Assembly: GCF_011290505.1 (NCBI RefSeq)
Contig: NZ_JAANPV010000001.1
Location: 609,315 to 673,314 of the forward strand
Direction of reading: 5' to 3'
Origin: Paenalcaligenes suwonensis
Lineage (GTDB): Bacteria; Pseudomonadota; Gammaproteobacteria; Burkholderiales; Burkholderiaceae_B
Length of the DNA stretch: 64,000 nucleotides
The position numbers were made by a program, and so were the translations under genes. The notes beneath the pieces were generated by a model. It ran no database searches, was not told where the DNA came from, and saw only the letters and a program-made list of their open reading frames with translations. Shown here in pieces: positions 50,557 to 59,585 of the stretch. Every line of letters begins with the position of its first letter. The stretch's first letter is position 1.

Positions 50557-51054
50557 TTAACGCTGGTAAACGATGTCTGCACGACGGTTTTCAGCGTAGT
50601 CGGCTTCGGTGTTACCGTGAGCACGAGGACGCTCTTTACCGAAGCTGATAGCTTCGATTTGGTTCGCGTTTACACCCAGCAGGCTCATCATGCGAGCAAC
50701 TGCGTCGGAACGGCGCTGACCCAGAGCCAAGTTGTACTCGGAACCACCGCGCTCATCCGCGTTACCTTCGATACGGATGTGCTGTTGTGGGTGACTGCTC
50801 AGGTAGGTAGAGTGCATCTCTACCAAGCCACGGTACTGCTCAGGAACAACGTAGCTGTCAAACTCGAAGTAGACAGAGCGTTGTTGTGCCAGAGGGCTTT
50901 GTGGGTTGAACGGATCCATAATTTGGCCAGAGGTTGTACCGGTAGAACCGCCACCAGTGCCACTGCCATTCTCGTCCAAGGCAACAGAACTACATGCTGC
51001 CAATACCATGGACATGGAAGCTAATAAAAAACCTTTAAAAATGCGCGAGCTCAT
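50557..51054 (-). CDS. pal: Peptidoglycan-associated lipoprotein
   Basis: A 165-residue outer-membrane lipoprotein: signal peptide with lipobox LAAC (Cys at about residue 21), a flexible Gly/Thr/Ser linker, and an OmpA-like domain (VYFEFDSYVVPEQYRGLVEMHSTYL, IEGNADERGGSEYNLALGQRRSDAVARMM, SFGKERPRAHGNTEADYAENRRADIVY) that binds meso-DAP. It tethers the outer membrane to the wall and pairs with TolB, encoded just upstream. Confidence 0.97.
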   Translation of the reverse strand: MSSRIFKGFLLASMSMVLAACSSVALDENGSGTGGGSTGTTSGQIMDPFNPQSPLAQQRSVYFEFDSYVVPEQYRGLVEMHSTYLSSHPQQHIRIEGNADERGGSEYNLALGQRRSDAVARMMSLLGVNANQIEAISFGKERPRAHGNTEADYAENRRADIVYQR

Positions 51055-51091
51055 TCGAGTTCCTTTTAAAAAGAGTCACACAGAAAACGAG

Positions 51092-52402
51092 TTAATTAGT
51101 AAATGGACCCCAGGTTGGTTCACGTACTCTTCCGTTCAATGATGACAGGGTTTGCCGCACGCGTCCGTCAACAGATGTTACAGCCAGTACGCTACGTCCG
51201 CCTTGATTCGAGCTGTAAAGCACTTGCATGCCATTAGGCGCAAAACTTGGAGACTGGTCGTCAGAACCATTTGTCAGTAGTTGTTCAGAGCCTGTTGCCA
51301 TGTCTTGAATAGCAACGCGGTATGCACCATTCCTGCGTGTAATATAAACAAGGTTATTGCCGTCGGGAGAAACCTCAGGCGATATATTGTAGCTCCCATT
51401 ATAGGTAATGCGACGTGCTTCACCACCATTTACAGGGACTTCATAAATTTGTGGGTTTCCGCCGCGGTCACTGGTGAACACCAACGAGCTGCCATCAGGT
51501 GAAAAAGTAGGTTCTGTATCAATCAATGGCGAGCGCATGATGCGGCGCAATCCGGAACCATCTGCGTTAATGGTATAGATTTGTGAAATACCATCACGAG
51601 ACAGAACTACCGCCAATTGTTGGCCATCCGGAGCCCAAGCAGGGGCGCTGTTATTGCCTTTGAAGTTAGCAACTGGTTCGCGTTTACCCGTAGCTAGGGT
51701 CTGTACATAGACTACAGGCTTTTCGGTTTCAAAGCTAACGTAGGCAATTTTGCTACCATCTGGCGACCAAGCCGGAGAAATGATGGGCTGTTTAGAACGC
51801 AGCATGACCTGTGGGTTCTGCCCATCAGCGTCTGCAATCTGCAGTTCGTAGTTGTCGCCATTTTGTAACACATAGGCAATTCGTGTGGAAAATACGCCAC
51901 GAACACCCGTGATTTTCTCGTAAATACGGTCAGCAATTTGGTGCGAAACGCGGCGTAGCTCTTTCTCTGAGCCCGCAAACGCGATGGCATCCATTTCATT
52001 TTTATTAACCGTATCGATCAGGCGGTATTGAACGGTGTATTGGCCACCGTCTTGGGTTACGGAACCATAGGCCAGGTAGTCTGCGCCACGGTTACGCCAA
52101 TCATTAGGCTCAACAGTGCTGTTCACATCCAGCGAGCTACCGTTAGTGTTGATCAGTTGGAATTGACCAGAACGACTAAGGTCGGCGCGGATGATTTCGG
52201 CCACGGACTGGGCTGCCTGGTTGTTGGCAAAGTCAGCCACGGCGATGGGGTACTGGGTGGCCCCTACACCGGAAATATCCACCCGAAGTTGTGCTTGGGC
52301 TGGGCTGGTGCTCAACAGTCCTGCCGCCAGAGCGACAAGCCCGGCGAACATGGAGCGCCAACGACGGCGGCCCTGGATGTTAGCGGAGTATGCTGCGGTC
52401 AT
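51092..52402 (-). CDS. tolB: Tol-Pal system protein TolB
   Basis: A 436-residue periplasmic protein: signal peptide ending TSPAQA, an N-terminal alpha/beta domain (RVDISGVGATQYPIAVADFANNQAA ... VADRIYEKITGVRG-type DRIYEKITGVRGVFSTRIAYV), and a six-bladed propeller of WD40-like repeats, each with a SPDGS-type turn (AWSPDGSKIAYVS, AWAPDGQQLAVVLS, TFSPDGSSLVFTSDRGG, EVSPDGNNLVYIT, SFAPNGMQVLYSS). It binds Pal and TolA. AGGAG precedes the ATG. Confidence 0.97.
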   Translation of the reverse strand: MTAAYSANIQGRRRWRSMFAGLVALAAGLLSTSPAQAQLRVDISGVGATQYPIAVADFANNQAAQSVAEIIRADLSRSGQFQLINTNGSSLDVNSTVEPNDWRNRGADYLAYGSVTQDGGQYTVQYRLIDTVNKNEMDAIAFAGSEKELRRVSHQIADRIYEKITGVRGVFSTRIAYVLQNGDNYELQIADADGQNPQVMLRSKQPIISPAWSPDGSKIAYVSFETEKPVVYVQTLATGKREPVANFKGNNSAPAWAPDGQQLAVVLSRDGISQIYTINADGSGLRRIMRSPLIDTEPTFSPDGSSLVFTSDRGGNPQIYEVPVNGGEARRITYNGSYNISPEVSPDGNNLVYITRRNGAYRVAIQDMATGSEQLLTNGSDDQSPSFAPNGMQVLYSSNQGGRSVLAVTSVDGRVRQTLSSLNGRVREPTWGPFTN

Positions 52403-52419
52403 GTTCGGTATTCTCCTGA

Positions 52420-53517
52420 TTACTCGTACATACGATATTCGCCATCAATATACGAAGGATAGCGGCCATTAGGCGGTTTGGGGAAGGGCGAGCATTTAGC
52501 TATCCCTTTTTGTACTGCATCATCGAACAGGGCAATACCCGATGATCTCAGTATTCGTACACTACGTACCGTACCATCACTATTTAGATCAGCGCGGTAA
52601 CTTAGTGTTGGATTGTTACGTCCATTGCGTGCAGGAGTATTGTAAATGACATTAGGGCGTACGCAGGCACGAACCTGTGCGCCGTAGCCGTCATTACCAC
52701 CACCGCCACCGACTTGGTTGCGGTTAGCTGTACCACCTGCAGCGCCAGCAATTTGCTGTCCGTCGCCCAACATGGCGGCACGGAAGGCATCTTCGCGGGC
52801 TTTGCGCTCGGCTTCTTCACGTGCTTTACGCTGTGCTTCGGCTCGTGCGCGTTGTTCGGCTGCTTCACGCGCTTTGCGCTCTGTCTCTTCACGTGCTTTA
52901 CGTTCAGTTTCAGCACGTGCTCGTTGCTCAGCTTCTTCGCGGGCCTTACGCTCAGCTTCAGCGCGTGCACGTTGATCTGCTTCTTCACGTGCCTTGCGTT
53001 CAGCTTCTTCGCGTGCTTTACGTTCAGCTTCGGTTCTGGCGCGTTGATCAGCTTCGGCGCGAGCCTTGCGATCTGCTTCCTCTTTGGCTTTACGTTCAGC
53101 CTCTTCGCGTGCTTTGCGAGCGGCTTCAGCTTTCAGGCGATCTTCCTCTTCTTTCTTGCGTTTGGCTTCAGACAACGCAATATCAGGGTCAACCTCAGGA
53201 GGTGTACTTTGAACGGGAGTAGGCTCGGGCGCGACCTCAGGCTCCTTAGGTGCTACAGGAGTAGGATCGGGCTCGGGTTCTGGTTCATCGGGGGCTGTGA
53301 TGGGCTCGTCTTGGTTTTCTGCAATAGCCACATCGCCTTCAGCCCATAGTTCTATCTGTACGGGATTAGGAGAGCGGGGAGTGGCAAAAAGGCTGAGTAC
53401 CAAAGCAAGCAACAGTAGGCCGTGCAAAACCAGGGCGTACGTAAGCCCGCGACGCTGGTCTTGGGCTTCGGGTGTAAGCGACCGGTATTGACGTAATGCG
53501 TGCTTGAATACTTTCAT
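52420..53517 (-). CDS. tolA: Cell envelope integrity protein TolA
   Basis: A 365-residue inner-membrane protein with a single helix (about residues 28-46, including LLLLALVLSLF), a Pro/Glu-rich stretch, and a long charged helical domain (about residues 115-250). This domain is built from near-repeats of the type AERKAREEA/ADQRARAEA, coded by variable codons. The globular C-terminal domain III follows (VRACVRPNVIYNTPARNGRNNPTLSYRADLNSDGTVRSVRILRSSG). It spans the periplasm to contact TolB and Pal. The C-terminal domain is of the TonB-like fold. Confidence 0.93.
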   Translation of the reverse strand: MKVFKHALRQYRSLTPEAQDQRRGLTYALVLHGLLLLALVLSLFATPRSPNPVQIELWAEGDVAIAENQDEPITAPDEPEPEPDPTPVAPKEPEVAPEPTPVQSTPPEVDPDIALSEAKRKKEEEDRLKAEAARKAREEAERKAKEEADRKARAEADQRARTEAERKAREEAERKAREEADQRARAEAERKAREEAEQRARAETERKAREETERKAREAAEQRARAEAQRKAREEAERKAREDAFRAAMLGDGQQIAGAAGGTANRNQVGGGGGNDGYGAQVRACVRPNVIYNTPARNGRNNPTLSYRADLNSDGTVRSVRILRSSGIALFDDAVQKGIAKCSPFPKPPNGRYPSYIDGEYRMYE

Positions 53518-53519
53518 AC

Positions 53520-53948
53520 CTACTCGTCTTTATTGACTAGCAGACCCAAGCGGGTAAAGCCTTGACTGCGCAGTTGATCCATGAGTTCCATAATGGTTTC
53601 GTAAGGAACTTTGCCATCGGCTGCAATGACGATGGGATTGTCATTTTGCATCAGTGTTTGGATTTCAGCGATTAGGTTGGCTTTATCTATATCTTTGAAT
53701 TCAGAGCCACCTTCACGCAAGCGCAACGCGACTTTTCCTTCTTTATCTACTTGAACCTCAATAGGCACGGCACGCACTTCAGAAGCCTGCCCTACGGTAG
53801 GTAAATCGATAATTCCGGGCGTGATCATGGGGGCTGTCACCATGAAAATCACCAGCAGTACTAACATGACATCAATGTAAGGCACCACATTGATGTCATT
53901 TTTCAGCCGGCGGCGACCGCGTCCTGTACTGTTACGTATGGATGGCAT
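53520..53948 (-). CDS. tolR: Tol-Pal system protein TolR (ExbD/TolR family)
   Basis: A 142-residue protein with one membrane helix (IDVMLVLLVIFMVTAPMI) carrying the proton-relay Asp in NVVPYIDVMLVLL, and a periplasmic domain ending in the usual DKEGKVALR and YETIMELMDQLRSQGFTRLGLLV segments. It forms the TolQR motor with TolQ and energises TolA. Its start lies 3 bases after the tolQ stop. Confidence 0.96.
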   Translation of the reverse strand: MPSIRNSTGRGRRRLKNDINVVPYIDVMLVLLVIFMVTAPMITPGIIDLPTVGQASEVRAVPIEVQVDKEGKVALRLREGGSEFKDIDKANLIAEIQTLMQNDNPIVIAADGKVPYETIMELMDQLRSQGFTRLGLLVNKDE

Positions 53949-53950
53949 AC

Positions 53951-54625
53951 TTATTGCACCTGGCGTTGCAGAATGTTCAGGAACTCATCGATAAAGCCAT
54001 CAAAACGAATAGATAGTCTATCGATCTCTGTGGTGTAGCGGTTGTACGCTACCACAGCAGGAATCGCAGCAAACAGACCAATGGCTGTTGCAATCAATGC
54101 TTCTGCAATACCGGGGGCAACGGATGCCAGCGTAGCGGATTGCGCACCAGACAAACCGATAAACGCGTGCATAATCCCCCAGACAGTCCCCAGCAAACCA
54201 ATGTAAGGGCTAACCGAACCAGCAGAAGCTAAGAAGCTTAGGTTGGTTTCTAAGTTATCCAGTTCACGTTGGTAGGCGGCGCGCATGGCACGACGAGGGC
54301 CGTCCAGCAATGCTTCACCACGTTGCGATGTGCGACGGGCTTTTAAGAACTCTGCCATACCTGCTTCGAAAATACGGGCTAAAGCACCGTGTTCATCGCG
54401 GCGGGAACCAATAGATTGCTGCAGGGCACTTAGATCACCACCTGCCCAAAAATCGTCTTCGAAATCTCGGGTTTGTTCTGTTGCGCGTTTCAGCGTGGCA
54501 CGCTTACTGAATATATACGCCCAAGAAAGAACAGAGATACCGAGCAAAATTAGCATTACCAGCTGTACTGGGATGCTGGCATCAAGTAGTAGGGTCAGTA
54601 GCGACAGATCGCCTGTGGGTTGCAT
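53951..54625 (-). CDS. tolQ: Tol-Pal system proton channel protein TolQ
   Basis: A 224-residue three-helix membrane protein, starting at ATG 54625; the longer reading to 54706 lies inside ybgC. Conserved features are VQLVMLILLGISVLSWAYIFSK, LSFLASAGSVSPYIGLLGTVWGIMHAFIGL, and GIAEALIATAIGLFAAIPAVVAYN with the conserved Thr lining the proton path. It is the MotA/ExbB counterpart of TolR. Confidence 0.96.
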   Translation of the reverse strand: MQPTGDLSLLTLLLDASIPVQLVMLILLGISVLSWAYIFSKRATLKRATEQTRDFEDDFWAGGDLSALQQSIGSRRDEHGALARIFEAGMAEFLKARRTSQRGEALLDGPRRAMRAAYQRELDNLETNLSFLASAGSVSPYIGLLGTVWGIMHAFIGLSGAQSATLASVAPGIAEALIATAIGLFAAIPAVVAYNRYTTEIDRLSIRFDGFIDEFLNILQRQVQ

Positions 54626-54627
54626 GG

Positions 54628-55023
54628 TTAGTCTAATGCCTTTTCCAGAGTAGAACGTAATTCGGGGTTGAACTTGGCTGGTCGCAGATTTTCGGCGCCC
54701 ACACAAACTACTTGGACGCTACTTTCGCATAACAGTTCAGTATCACGCCATGCGCTTTGCTGAAAAGTGATAGAGGCAGAGCCAAGGTGTTGGATGGTGC
54801 TTTGAATGGTTAGCAGATCGTCTAAACCAGCCGGTTTTCGATATTGTATTTCAACATTCTTGACAACAAATATTTGCCCAGTAGTTGCTGCCATAGAGGA
54901 CTGGTTAATGCCCAGTCCTCGTAACCATTCAGTACGCGCACGTTCAAAGAACTTCAAATAGTTGGCATAGAATACAATGCCTCCTGCATCTGTGTCTTCG
55001 TAATATACGCGAATCTGTATCAT
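54628..55023 (-). CDS. ybgC: Tol-Pal-associated acyl-CoA thioesterase YbgC
   Basis: A 131-residue hotdog-fold thioesterase. The active-site segment is [33 protein letters not shown] with catalytic Asp. It is the usual first gene of tol-pal clusters; family enzymes hydrolyse short or long acyl-CoAs and may link to phospholipid synthesis. Its ATG overlaps the proS stop (ATGA), showing translational coupling to the tRNA-synthetase gene. Confidence 0.94.
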   Translation of the reverse strand: MIQIRVYYEDTDAGGIVFYANYLKFFERARTEWLRGLGINQSSMAATTGQIFVVKNVEIQYRKPAGLDDLLTIQSTIQHLGSASITFQQSAWRDTELLCESSVQVVCVGAENLRPAKFNPELRSTLEKALD

Positions 55024-56762
55024 AGTGTTTCCAGTAGGCGCAGAGCCTCTTCTACCACGGTGTCGGGTGCTACTTTTTGTACTATGCCGTCACGTCTTGC
55101 TTGCAGTTCTACAATGTTTTCTTGCAGACCACGCTCGCCTACGGTGATGCGTACAGGCACGCCAATGAGCTCCCAATCAGCAAACATCACGCCGGGGCGA
55201 ATGTCTCTATCATCGAAAATCACATCAACGCCTTTAGCTTTCAGCGCTGTGTAGATTTTCTCGGCTTCAGCGCGAGCGACTTCACTTTTGTTTAGGCCTA
55301 GCCCGCAGACCACTACTTCAAAAGGTGCAATAGCGCGTGGCCAGATCATACCTTTTTCATCGTGGTTTTGCTCAATGGCAGCAGCGGCAATACGGCTTAC
55401 GCCAATACCGTAGCAGCCCATTTGCATGATGCTAGGTTTGCCATCTTTGTCTAGGAACGTAGCATTCAGTTTTTTGGAGTAGGTATCACCCAAGAAAAAC
55501 ACGTGACCCACTTCAATACCGCGCTGAATAGCCAGTGTGCCACCACGAGGGTCTGGGTCGCCATGTACTACGTTACGCAGGTCAGCCACGGTAGGTTCTG
55601 GCAAATCACGGTCCCAGTTCACGCCGTCATAGTGGAACTCTTCTTCGTTAGCGCCGCAAATGAAGTCATGCATGTTGGCGACGGTGCTATCTACCACCAT
55701 GGCAACAGGTTGCTTGGTGTTGATAGGGCCTAGGAAGCCAGGTTTGCAGCCAAAGGTTTCTACGATTTCGGCTTCAGTTGCCAAGCGATGGCCTTGTTCG
55801 AAACCAGCCAGCTTGGATACTTTTACTTCGTTGAGCTCGTGATCACCACGAATCAGCAACAACCAGATTTTTGTCGTAATAGCTTTGGTTTTTTCGTCGG
55901 TAATGTCAGTAGCCAGAACGACGGATTTCACTGTGTCGGTTAATGGACGGCCTAACAGTTCAGCAACGGCTTCGCACTTGGAGGCGGCTGGGGTAGCAAC
56001 TTTAGTCAGTTCACGGGTAGGTGCGGCACGTTCTGCGATCAAACATGCGGCTTCGGCCAGTTCCATGTTGGCGGCGTAATCGGTTTCTGGGTTGTAAACC
56101 AGGGCGTCTTCACCGGTATCGGCAATCACTTGGAACTCGTGGCTGCGAGAACCACCAATAGAGCCAGTATCCGCAGCAACCGCACGGAACTCTAAGCCTA
56201 GGCGCGAGAAAATGCGCATGTAGGCATTAAACATGTTGTCGTAGCTGGCTTGTGCAGATTCTACGTCACGGTCGAAAGAGTAGGCGTCTTTCATGGTGAA
56301 CTCGCGACCACGCATCAAGCCAAAGCGAGGGCGTCGCTCATCACGGAATTTGGTTTGGATATGGTAGAAGTTCACGGGCAGTTGGCGCCAGCTGTGTACT
56401 TCGTTGCGTGCGATATCAGTAACCAGCTCTTCCGAGGTAGGTTGCAAAATAAAGTCACGGTTGTGTCGGTCTTTGATGCGCAGCAGTTCAGCGCCGTATT
56501 TATCCCAACGACCGGACTCTTGCCATAGTTCGGCAGGCTGTACTACAGGCATCAACAATTCCAGTGCGCCAGCGCGGTCCATCTCTTCGCGCACAATGTT
56601 TTCAATCTTGCGCAATACTTTCAAACCCAAGGGCATGTAGGAGTAGATACCACCGGCGGCGCGGCGAATCATACCGGCTCGGGTCATCAATTGATGGCTG
56701 GTAACTTCGGCTTCTGTAGGGGCTTCTTTTAAGGTATTAATGTGATACTGGCTTGCATGCAT
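55020..56762 (-). CDS. proS: Prolyl-tRNA synthetase
   Basis: A 580-residue class II synthetase of the bacterial type with an inserted editing domain. The motif segments [61 protein letters not shown] and [26 protein letters not shown] are clear, followed by the editing (INS) region from about residue 230 to 400. The C-terminal anticodon-binding domain has [11 protein letters not shown] and [27 protein letters not shown]. It is the first gene of the proS-ybgC-tolQRAB-pal-cpoB unit and divergent from rppH with a 65-base spacer. Confidence 0.97.
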   Translation of the reverse strand: MHASQYHINTLKEAPTEAEVTSHQLMTRAGMIRRAAGGIYSYMPLGLKVLRKIENIVREEMDRAGALELLMPVVQPAELWQESGRWDKYGAELLRIKDRHNRDFILQPTSEELVTDIARNEVHSWRQLPVNFYHIQTKFRDERRPRFGLMRGREFTMKDAYSFDRDVESAQASYDNMFNAYMRIFSRLGLEFRAVAADTGSIGGSRSHEFQVIADTGEDALVYNPETDYAANMELAEAACLIAERAAPTRELTKVATPAASKCEAVAELLGRPLTDTVKSVVLATDITDEKTKAITTKIWLLLIRGDHELNEVKVSKLAGFEQGHRLATEAEIVETFGCKPGFLGPINTKQPVAMVVDSTVANMHDFICGANEEEFHYDGVNWDRDLPEPTVADLRNVVHGDPDPRGGTLAIQRGIEVGHVFFLGDTYSKKLNATFLDKDGKPSIMQMGCYGIGVSRIAAAAIEQNHDEKGMIWPRAIAPFEVVVCGLGLNKSEVARAEAEKIYTALKAKGVDVIFDDRDIRPGVMFADWELIGVPVRITVGERGLQENIVELQARRDGIVQKVAPDTVVEEALRLLETL

Positions 56763-56827
56763 GGTAGTGAACTCAAGTGATACGTATAATTAAGGTAATT
56801 GTATTGAATTTTGCATAGAGGTGGCCC

Positions 56828-57391
56828 ATGTTAGACCGTGAAGGCTACCGTCCCAATGTTGGCATCATTCTGGCAAATCGCAAGAATGAAGTGTTCTGGG
56901 GGAAACGTATCCGGGAACATGCCTGGCAGTTTCCTCAAGGGGGCATCAACTACGGTGAAAGTCCGGTGCAAGCTATGTACCGGGAGCTTTACGAGGAAGT
57001 TGGTTTGCTTCCCGAACACGTGCGTATTTTGGGGCGGACCCGCGATTGGTTACGGTATAACGTTCCCAATCACTATATACGTCGTGAGTCACGAGGCCAC
57101 TATAAAGGGCAAAAACAAATTTGGTTTTTGCTGCGTATGGTGGGACGTGACAGCGATGTTAGCTTGCGTACCTCCTCTACACCTGAATTCGATGCATGGC
57201 GTTGGAGCCAATACTGGGTTCCTATGGATGCCGTCATCGACTTCAAACGCGAGGTGTATTTGCAGGCACTGAATGAGCTATCAGGCTTATTGTTCAAACA
57301 CAGGCAAGAGTCCCGATATCTGAGACAACGCTTACATCCCGGCGGTAAGGTAAAGACAGCAACTAAAAGTCTAATTTTACCGTCTGAATGA
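56828..57391 (+). CDS. rppH: RNA pyrophosphohydrolase
   Basis: A 187-residue Nudix enzyme that converts 5'-triphosphate RNA to monophosphate and so starts mRNA decay. The Nudix box is [23 protein letters not shown], and [38 protein letters not shown] is typical of RppH. AGAGGTGG precedes the ATG. The C-terminal 30 residues are basic and variable. Divergent from proS as in many betaproteobacteria. Confidence 0.95.
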   Translation: MLDREGYRPNVGIILANRKNEVFWGKRIREHAWQFPQGGINYGESPVQAMYRELYEEVGLLPEHVRILGRTRDWLRYNVPNHYIRRESRGHYKGQKQIWFLLRMVGRDSDVSLRTSSTPEFDAWRWSQYWVPMDAVIDFKREVYLQALNELSGLLFKHRQESRYLRQRLHPGGKVKTATKSLILPSE

Positions 57392-57400
57392 CAAAGCATG

Positions 57401-57433
57401 GCGACACACCAGCACGGTGTGTCGCTTTTTTTT
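57401..57433 (+). terminator. rppH terminator
   Basis: GCGACACACC/GGTGTGTCGC perfect 10-base stem, 5-base loop, then T8. Confidence 0.93.
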
Positions 57434-57435
57434 AT

Positions 57436-58359
57436 TTATGATTGTGGGGCTTGAGATTTACCTAGCAGAGTGATCAGGCTAGAGCTATCCAGTCGGCCGC
57501 CGCCTTGTTCTTGAACTTGTGCGTATAACTGATCAATCAATGCAGTAATGGGCAAGCGAGCACCATTGTTGCGGGCTTCGTTTAGTACCAAGCCTAAGTC
57601 TTTGCGTACCCAGTCAACGGCGAAACCAAAGTCAAACTCGCGATCCAGCATGGTTTGGCTGCGATTATGCATTTGCCAGCTCGATGCTGCGCCACCACCA
57701 ATCACTTTAACGACGCGCTGCATGTCTAAGCCTGCGTTCTCACCAAAGGCCAATGCTTCGGCCAAGCCTTGAATAACGCTGACCACACAAATCTGGTTGA
57801 CCATTTTGCACAGTTGGCCAGAGCCTGTGTCGCCCAAGAGTTCAATGATGGTGCCGTAGTGTTCCAAGTAAGGCAGTGCTTTCTTGAAGTGTTCGTCAGA
57901 GCCGCCGCACATAATGCTGAGTTTTCCGGCTTCCGCACCACTTTGCCCACCTGAAATGGGGGCATCCATGAAACCTACGGATTTTTCACCGCACACAATA
58001 GCCATTTCACGAGCGACATTGGCCGAGGCGGTGGTGTGATCAATAAATAGGCTGCCTGCTTTAGCATGGCGCAGGGCACCATTTTCACCTTGAATCACTT
58101 CACGTAGGTCATCGTCATTGCCTACACAGAACATCACGAAATCGGCATCTTTAGCAGCTTCGGCTGGTGTGGTCGACACGTGGTTACCAAACTCTTTCTG
58201 CCAAGCCAGTGCTTTGCTGTGCGTGCGGTTGTAAACGGTGACATGGTGGCCAGCTTGAGCAAGGTGACCAGCCATTGGAAAGCCCATTACCCCCAAACCT
58301 ATAAAGGCTACTTTTGCTGAGGACAAAGGGGCATACATTTTTTTCTGTATAGAGGGCAT
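57436..58359 (-). CDS. NAD(P)-dependent beta-hydroxyacid dehydrogenase
   Basis: A 307-residue member of the 3-hydroxyisobutyrate/tartronate semialdehyde reductase family. The Rossmann motif is VAFIGLGVMGFPMAGHLAQAGHHVTVYNRT, the substrate loop is FMDAPISGGQSGAEAGKLSIMCGG, and the catalytic Lys is in GQLCKMVNQICVV. AGGAG upstream fits the start at 58359. The C-terminal domain is helical (FAVDWVRKDLGLVLNEARNNGARLP). The exact substrate (hydroxyisobutyrate, tartronate or other) cannot be told. Confidence 0.88.
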   Translation of the reverse strand: MPSIQKKMYAPLSSAKVAFIGLGVMGFPMAGHLAQAGHHVTVYNRTHSKALAWQKEFGNHVSTTPAEAAKDADFVMFCVGNDDDLREVIQGENGALRHAKAGSLFIDHTTASANVAREMAIVCGEKSVGFMDAPISGGQSGAEAGKLSIMCGGSDEHFKKALPYLEHYGTIIELLGDTGSGQLCKMVNQICVVSVIQGLAEALAFGENAGLDMQRVVKVIGGGAASSWQMHNRSQTMLDREFDFGFAVDWVRKDLGLVLNEARNNGARLPITALIDQLYAQVQEQGGGRLDSSSLITLLGKSQAPQS

Positions 58360-58585
58360 GGAGTACTCCTAGTGAAGCCGCTGTGCTAGGGATTTACGAG
58401 TGAAAAGGTTAAGGGTTACGATCATGCCTGTGTGAGGGCATTCCTGTCCAGTTTAGACTAAAATTCCAGTGTGGCATCAGGGCGATTTTTGCTAAGAGCA
58501 GACTTTTTTAGCATGAGCAGCGCTGTTCAGGGTTATGATGTGCACATGTTTTGAATGGTTCTGACTACTCGTCTACTACATAACT

Positions 58586-58993
58586 ATGCTCCAGGATCTT
58601 AACCATCTAGCCGACAGACTTAGCGCGTTGGCCGCGTATGCTAATCAGCTCAAGTCCGAAAGGGCTGTTCTTTTGTCACGCATTAAAACCTTAGAAGGAG
58701 AGTGCGCGTCATTACGAGACCAGCTCGATAAGCAGCAAACCGAATATGCCTCGATGGCAGAAATTTCGGTGCGACATCAAGCCGATGTGGATGCTGCTCG
58801 CAAACAGGCAGAGCAAGTGCAGGAAGCTCTTTTTGTTGAGCTGGTACAGCACCAAGACGAAGCTCAAAAGCTCAGAGATCAACTGGAGCTTAGTCTGGGG
58901 CATAATGAAGAGTTGCGTCAGGTTGCAGAACAAGCGCGTGACCAAGTCACGGCTGTGTTGCAGCGTTTGCCAGGCCATATCCCGCAGGAATAA
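58586..58993 (+). CDS. Coiled-coil protein encoded before zapA
   Basis: A 135-residue protein that is almost entirely predicted coiled coil: HLADRLSALAAYANQLKSERAVLLSRIKTLEGECASLRDQLDKQQTEYA and QDEAQKLRDQLELSLGHNEELRQVAEQARDQVTAVLQRL. It ends 2 bases before the zapA start, so it shares an operon. The position and coiled-coil nature suggest a ZapB-like or TIGR02449-type division protein, but ZapB is about half this size and I do not recognise a specific family. No signal peptide or membrane segment is seen. Confidence 0.75.
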   Translation: MLQDLNHLADRLSALAAYANQLKSERAVLLSRIKTLEGECASLRDQLDKQQTEYASMAEISVRHQADVDAARKQAEQVQEALFVELVQHQDEAQKLRDQLELSLGHNEELRQVAEQARDQVTAVLQRLPGHIPQE

Positions 58994-58995
58994 AC

Positions 58996-59307
58996 ATGGA
59001 ACGTATTAATATTACCTTGTTAGGGCGTGAGTACACCTTGGCATGTGCTCCTTCTGAAAAAGCCGACTTGTTGGCAGCGGTTGCGCATGTGGAAAAACGT
59101 ATGAAGCGTGTGCAAGATAGCGGGAAGGTCGTGGGCAACGAACGCATCGCTTCTATGGTCGCTATACAGTTGGCTTTAGAATTCCTGACATTGCGCGCAC
59201 CGGATGGTCCACTAAGTAATATTGCATTGGGCGATTTCCAGCGTAGAATAGAGGACATGCACCAGTTGATCGATCAAGTTGTTGGTCCTGAAACCGCTGC
59301 ACGTTAA
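58996..59307 (+). CDS. zapA: Cell division protein ZapA
   Basis: A 103-residue protein that bundles FtsZ filaments. The N-terminal beta hairpin INITLLGREYTLACAPSEKADLLAAVAHVEKRMKRVQDSG and the following helical region ERIASMVAIQLALEFL are family signatures, and the long C-terminal helix ends RRIEDMHQLIDQV. AGGAATAAAC precedes the ATG. It is followed by the 6S RNA gene, a conserved neighbourhood in proteobacteria. Confidence 0.95.
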   Translation: MERINITLLGREYTLACAPSEKADLLAAVAHVEKRMKRVQDSGKVVGNERIASMVAIQLALEFLTLRAPDGPLSNIALGDFQRRIEDMHQLIDQVVGPETAAR

Positions 59308-59339
59308 AAATTTTGATCCATGCTGTAAAAGCGATGGAT

Positions 59340-59535
59340 TACCCAGTAAGTCCCTGCCGTGTTCGTGACGTGGCTATATATTCCTTGAACCAATGCTTAT
59401 GGCATTCAGGTCGCTGGATTTATAAGCAGGAGCGATCGCTACAAGATAGCGAACCCGAAACTTATATGATGGCGGCCAATCTTTGGACCCTCGGTTCCCA
59501 GGATGCCAGCCTTGACGGCACAGGTGGGGCAATTT
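59340..59535 (+). ncRNA. ssrS: 6S RNA
   Basis: Directly after zapA, in the conserved location of 6S RNA. The sequence has CCTTGAACC (59384-59392 region), an AATGC/GCATT stem (59392-59406), TTCAGGTCGCTGG, and a TCGCTA/TAGCGA stem with CAAGA loop (59436-59452). These are followed by GAACCCGAAACTT and a complementary 3' arm (TGCCG near 59355 with CGGCA near 59515). The pattern of a long rod with a central open region fits 6S RNA, which mimics an open promoter and holds sigma70-RNA polymerase in stationary phase. The ends are approximate, and the first base may lie some 20 bases upstream. Confidence 0.82.
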
Positions 59536-59540
59536 TTTGA

Positions 59541-59571
59541 AGCTCGTTGCATTTTGCAACGGGCTTTTTTT
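59541..59571 (+). terminator. Terminator after 6S RNA
   Basis: AGCTCGTTGC/GCAACGGGCT stem with ATTTT loop followed by T6; an earlier T-run (59532-59537) may also end the 6S transcript. It lies 15 bases before the next gene. Confidence 0.8.
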
Positions 59572-59585
59572 GTTAAGGAGCTTCT

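Noticed and set aside
52714..53349. A Cys/Phe-rich frame opposite tolA
   Set aside because: Reverse reading of the TolA Ala/Glu/Arg repeat region.
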